Source: Bryobacterales bacterium (lineage in GTDB: Bacteria; Cyanobacteriota; Vampirovibrionia; Obscuribacterales; Obscuribacteraceae). Taken from it: a stretch of 7,429 nucleotides of DNA. Below are positions 5,252-7,429 of this stretch, in pieces. A program made the position numbers and the translations under genes. The notes beneath the pieces were generated by a model. It was not told the DNA's origin, made no database searches, and saw only the letters and a program-made list of their open reading frames with translations. The stretch spans positions 1-7,429 of the forward strand of contig CAJCHQ010000418.1 of NCBI GenBank assembly GCA_903970295.1. Direction: 5' to 3'. The first letter of the stretch is position 1; each line of letters opens with the position of its first letter.

Positions 5252-7222
5252 TCAAGCTTTCGGCTTAGGCGCCTTCAACAACTGCCTGGTATTGCCGACG
5301 CGTCGCGTGATCGAGCGGTCGTCGAAATAACTGAGCAGGGGCATCGCATATTTACGCGTCACCCCTAAACGCTCTTTAAAATCACTGGGGCTGATTTCAC
5401 GCTTCTCTTGCCAGATTTGAGCCAGAGCCAAATGTGCTTTGTGCAACGATTCGCTCGAACTGGCGAATTCATAATTGACGATACTGGCCTTCTCTTCCTT
5501 CGCTAATTGATTGAGAATGGAAATTACACTAGCTCGGGGTTTGTTAATCTGCTTCGCGATTTCATCGATTTCCAAACAGATATTTTCGTCTAATAACTTT
5601 ATGATTCCAGTCACGGTAGCGTCGGCTTTGCCCTCGCCATCCCCGCTCGCCGTCTTTCCCGCCCGCGAAAGCGGCAGCTTCACTTTGTCGCCTTCTTTTA
5701 CAACTCGCCCATCATCTACCACTTCACGCACAAGTTGTTGGAAAGCCGCCTTGTCCAGCCCGGATAAAGAACGAGTTCGCAACGTTTCCAGAGCCATGCC
5801 TTCAGCCGCGGGAGCCTTTGATTGAGCGATCGCCTGCACAAACTTCTGCATCAAGTCTTGTTTCGCCGTCGCGTTCATGACGTAATCTCCGAGGCGAACT
5901 AAGGTCGAGTTCGCTATCAACGTCTCAACGAGTTGTCGTTGTGCCAGAGGCAAAAGTGCTGCCAGCGTCTGCTTTTTCACCATGCGCTGAGGGTTGCAGT
6001 CGAGAAAATTCGGCAACGCCTCATTGTAATTCTGTTGCAGAAGCAGTGTTGCCAGAGGCACCAGTCTTTTCCGCGTCAGCCAGCGGGGTCGGGCGGCTAC
6101 CAAAATAGAACCGCCTGTGATACCAAAGTCACCGTAGCGCGCCACAAAGGTTTCGCCAGGCTCGGCATTTATTACTTCAGTTAGAGACAGTTGCGCTACG
6201 ATTCTCCCACCTTCATCGGCTCCCACTTTTTCGAGCCAGCGAATGTGCCCGGGCACCTCGGATGTTCCGTGATATACGCGCACCATTTGACCGACGAGAT
6301 CGTTTACTGAATCTGCGCCTTCGTCGGCTTCGAACATGCGCAGCTCGACAATCAGAGTTTGACTGGCGCTTGGCTGCTCGGCAAAAACTGCATGTCCGCG
6401 AGTGATCGGTTTATTTGATTTGAGCGCCAAATTTATGGCCAGACGCTGCCCGGCGTTAGCTTTTTGCAAGTTGTGGCCAAAGCTTTCTAACCCTCGCACT
6501 CTGGCCTGAAGACCGCCCGGCTCGATTAAGACAGTATCGCCGACAGTAAAAGAACCGCGCACAAGAGTACCTGTGACGACCAGACCGTAGCCGACTTTAG
6601 TGAAGACTCTGTCTACAGGCAGATATGCCGGCAGAGACGTTTCAATGCCTCGTTGCGTATTCTCGATCAGACTGCGCCTCAAAGCCACAGGAATCTCGTC
6701 GATGCCAGTGCCTTTCGTGCTAGAAACTGAAACCACATGCAAACACTCGAGCGAGTAACGAGCGAGCAATTCTTTCGCCCTAGCTAGAGCGTCTTCGCGC
6801 TGCTCGTCACTGGCAGCGTCGATTTTAGTTAGAACCAGAAATACCTTCGTCACCGAGAGCAAACTCAAGATCTTCACGTGCTGAACAGTTTGCGGCATCG
6901 GACCTTCGTCTGCCGCCACCACCAGCAGTGCGATATCGATGCCTCCGACGCCGGCCAACATATTCTTTAAAAACTTGCCATGTCCAGGCACATCTATGAA
7001 GCCGACCGTAAAGTTCCGTTGCTCGACATCGCCTTGTAAAGGTTTAATAGTCAAATGAGCAAAACCCAGATCGGTTGTCATCTGGCGTTGCTTTTCTTCT
7101 TTCAGCCGATCCGGATCGATGCCGGTCAAAGCCCGCAACAGGCTCGTCTTACCGTGGTCGACATGGCCTGCGGTAGCGACAGTAAAATACAGTGGCTCCG
7201 TAGCTGCGATCGTGGCGGTCAT
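5252..7222 (-). CDS. selB: Selenocysteine-specific elongation factor SelB (translation GTPase)
   Basis: This full-length 656-residue protein is slightly longer than the E. coli form. The GTPase domain (about 10-190) shows G1 GHVDHGKT (19-26), the SelB-type [18 protein letters not shown] (38-55), G3 DVPGH (77-81), [12 protein letters not shown] (101-112), G4 TKID (132-135) and an SSTKGTG G5 region. Beta-barrel domain II has [18 protein letters not shown] (202-219), with domain III after it. From about 385 to the end come winged-helix repeats; the last, with [21 protein letters not shown] and [11 protein letters not shown], is the typical SECIS-binding end of SelB. SelB carries Sec-tRNA(Sec) to in-frame UGA codons. 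Differences from the usual form: RG.TIDLG is [14 protein letters not shown] is DVPGHG (residue 82), and QTREH is QTVQH. The start has AGGGG at 7233-7237, ten bases upstream. selA, selC and selD are not in the window, so its selenocysteine role cannot be confirmed here. Confidence 0.9.
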   Translation of the reverse strand: MTATIAATEPLYFTVATAGHVDHGKTSLLRALTGIDPDRLKEEKQRQMTTDLGFAHLTIKPLQGDVEQRNFTVGFIDVPGHGKFLKNMLAGVGGIDIALLVVAADEGPMPQTVQHVKILSLLSVTKVFLVLTKIDAASDEQREDALARAKELLARYSLECLHVVSVSSTKGTGIDEIPVALRRSLIENTQRGIETSLPAYLPVDRVFTKVGYGLVVTGTLVRGSFTVGDTVLIEPGGLQARVRGLESFGHNLQKANAGQRLAINLALKSNKPITRGHAVFAEQPSASQTLIVELRMFEADEGADSVNDLVGQMVRVYHGTSEVPGHIRWLEKVGADEGGRIVAQLSLTEVINAEPGETFVARYGDFGITGGSILVAARPRWLTRKRLVPLATLLLQQNYNEALPNFLDCNPQRMVKKQTLAALLPLAQRQLVETLIANSTLVRLGDYVMNATAKQDLMQKFVQAIAQSKAPAAEGMALETLRTRSLSGLDKAAFQQLVREVVDDGRVVKEGDKVKLPLSRAGKTASGDGEGKADATVTGIIKLLDENICLEIDEIAKQINKPRASVISILNQLAKEEKASIVNYEFASSSESLHKAHLALAQIWQEKREISPSDFKERLGVTRKYAMPLLSYFDDRSITRRVGNTRQLLKAPKPKA

Positions 7223-7325
7223 GCTTAGTGCACCCCTGGAAAATTGGAATCAGCCTGAAAGTTCCTAAAGGTCTCCACCAACGAACGGCTGTAGAATCTC
7301 GTTTGTCAGCCGGTCAGAGGTCCAA

Positions 7326-7429
7326 ATGCTTCATCAATTCATAGACCCAATTCTACAGATGATCCGTGATGGTGTGGCGCAGTGGGGATACGCCGGCGTG
7401 GCGATGATGATGGCGATCGAATCCGCCAA
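7326..7429 (+). CDS. DedA-family membrane protein, N-terminal 34 codons
   Basis: From the ATG at 7326 the frame is open to the right edge, giving MLHQFIDPILQMIRDG then VAQWGYAGVAMMMAIESA. The pattern 'WGY.GV...M.IESA', expected to be followed by P.P(S/G)E, is the conserved N-terminal membrane-entry region of DedA proteins (SNARE-associated/VTT domain), which are multi-pass inner-membrane proteins linked to lipid (undecaprenyl phosphate or phospholipid) translocation and envelope stability. The decisive P.PSE motif lies beyond the window. AGAGGT (7316-7321) is a modest ribosome binding site, four bases from the ATG. The gene is divergent from selB over 103 bases; a TAGAAT at 7292-7297 resembles a -10 but has no -35. 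Confidence 0.75.
   Translation, partial: MLHQFIDPILQMIRDGVAQWGYAGVAMMMAIESA

Overview
The window suggests a Gram-negative-type bacterium of roughly balanced base composition. My best guess is the Cyanobacteriota, and within them a non-photosynthetic Melainabacteria/Vampirovibrionia-like lineage. The grounds are thin: the hexamer CGATCG, the core of the cyanobacterial HIP1 octamer GCGATCGC, occurs ten times by my count (about two expected), and the short TPR protein has the 'LG.HH.ET..A.YYLAEAYLEQ' style common in those genomes. No ribosomal RNA or other decisive marker gene is present, so the taxonomy is inference.

Layout. (1) 1-699, minus: the N-terminal 233 residues of an unrecognised protein with a collagen-like Gly/Pro/Thr hinge; the rest lies outside the window. 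(2) 700-975: a divergent non-coding stretch, then a short plus-strand TPR protein (976-1311) with a weak start. (3) 1499-4224, minus: a three-gene cluster read from right to left. It encodes an exported OmpA-domain protein, then a TrmJ-type tRNA 2'-O-methyltransferase 37 bases later, then a DUF4239 (bestrophin-like) membrane protein whose ATG overlaps the trmJ stop by 8 bases. This looks like one operon. (4) 4225-4478: a divergent control region with a strong 34-base near-palindrome directly before the ribosome binding site of the next gene. (5) 4479-5225, plus: an AbiEi-like (DUF6088-type) winged-helix antitoxin-family protein with no toxin gene beside it. (6) 5252-7222, minus: a full-length SelB-type translation GTPase, convergent with the antitoxin-like gene. 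(7) 7326-7429, plus: the first 34 codons of a DedA-family membrane protein, divergent from selB.

Working together. The OmpA-domain, DUF4239 and DedA proteins are envelope proteins; TrmJ and SelB act in tRNA modification and translation. I see no obvious single pathway. The part most like an independent system is the orphan antitoxin-family gene with its palindrome: AbiEi proteins are known to repress their own promoters by binding inverted repeats, but no AbiEii nucleotidyltransferase is present and there is no room for one before selB. I found no CRISPR array, insertion sequence, tRNA or rRNA. No complete undescribed system is demonstrable from this sequence alone.
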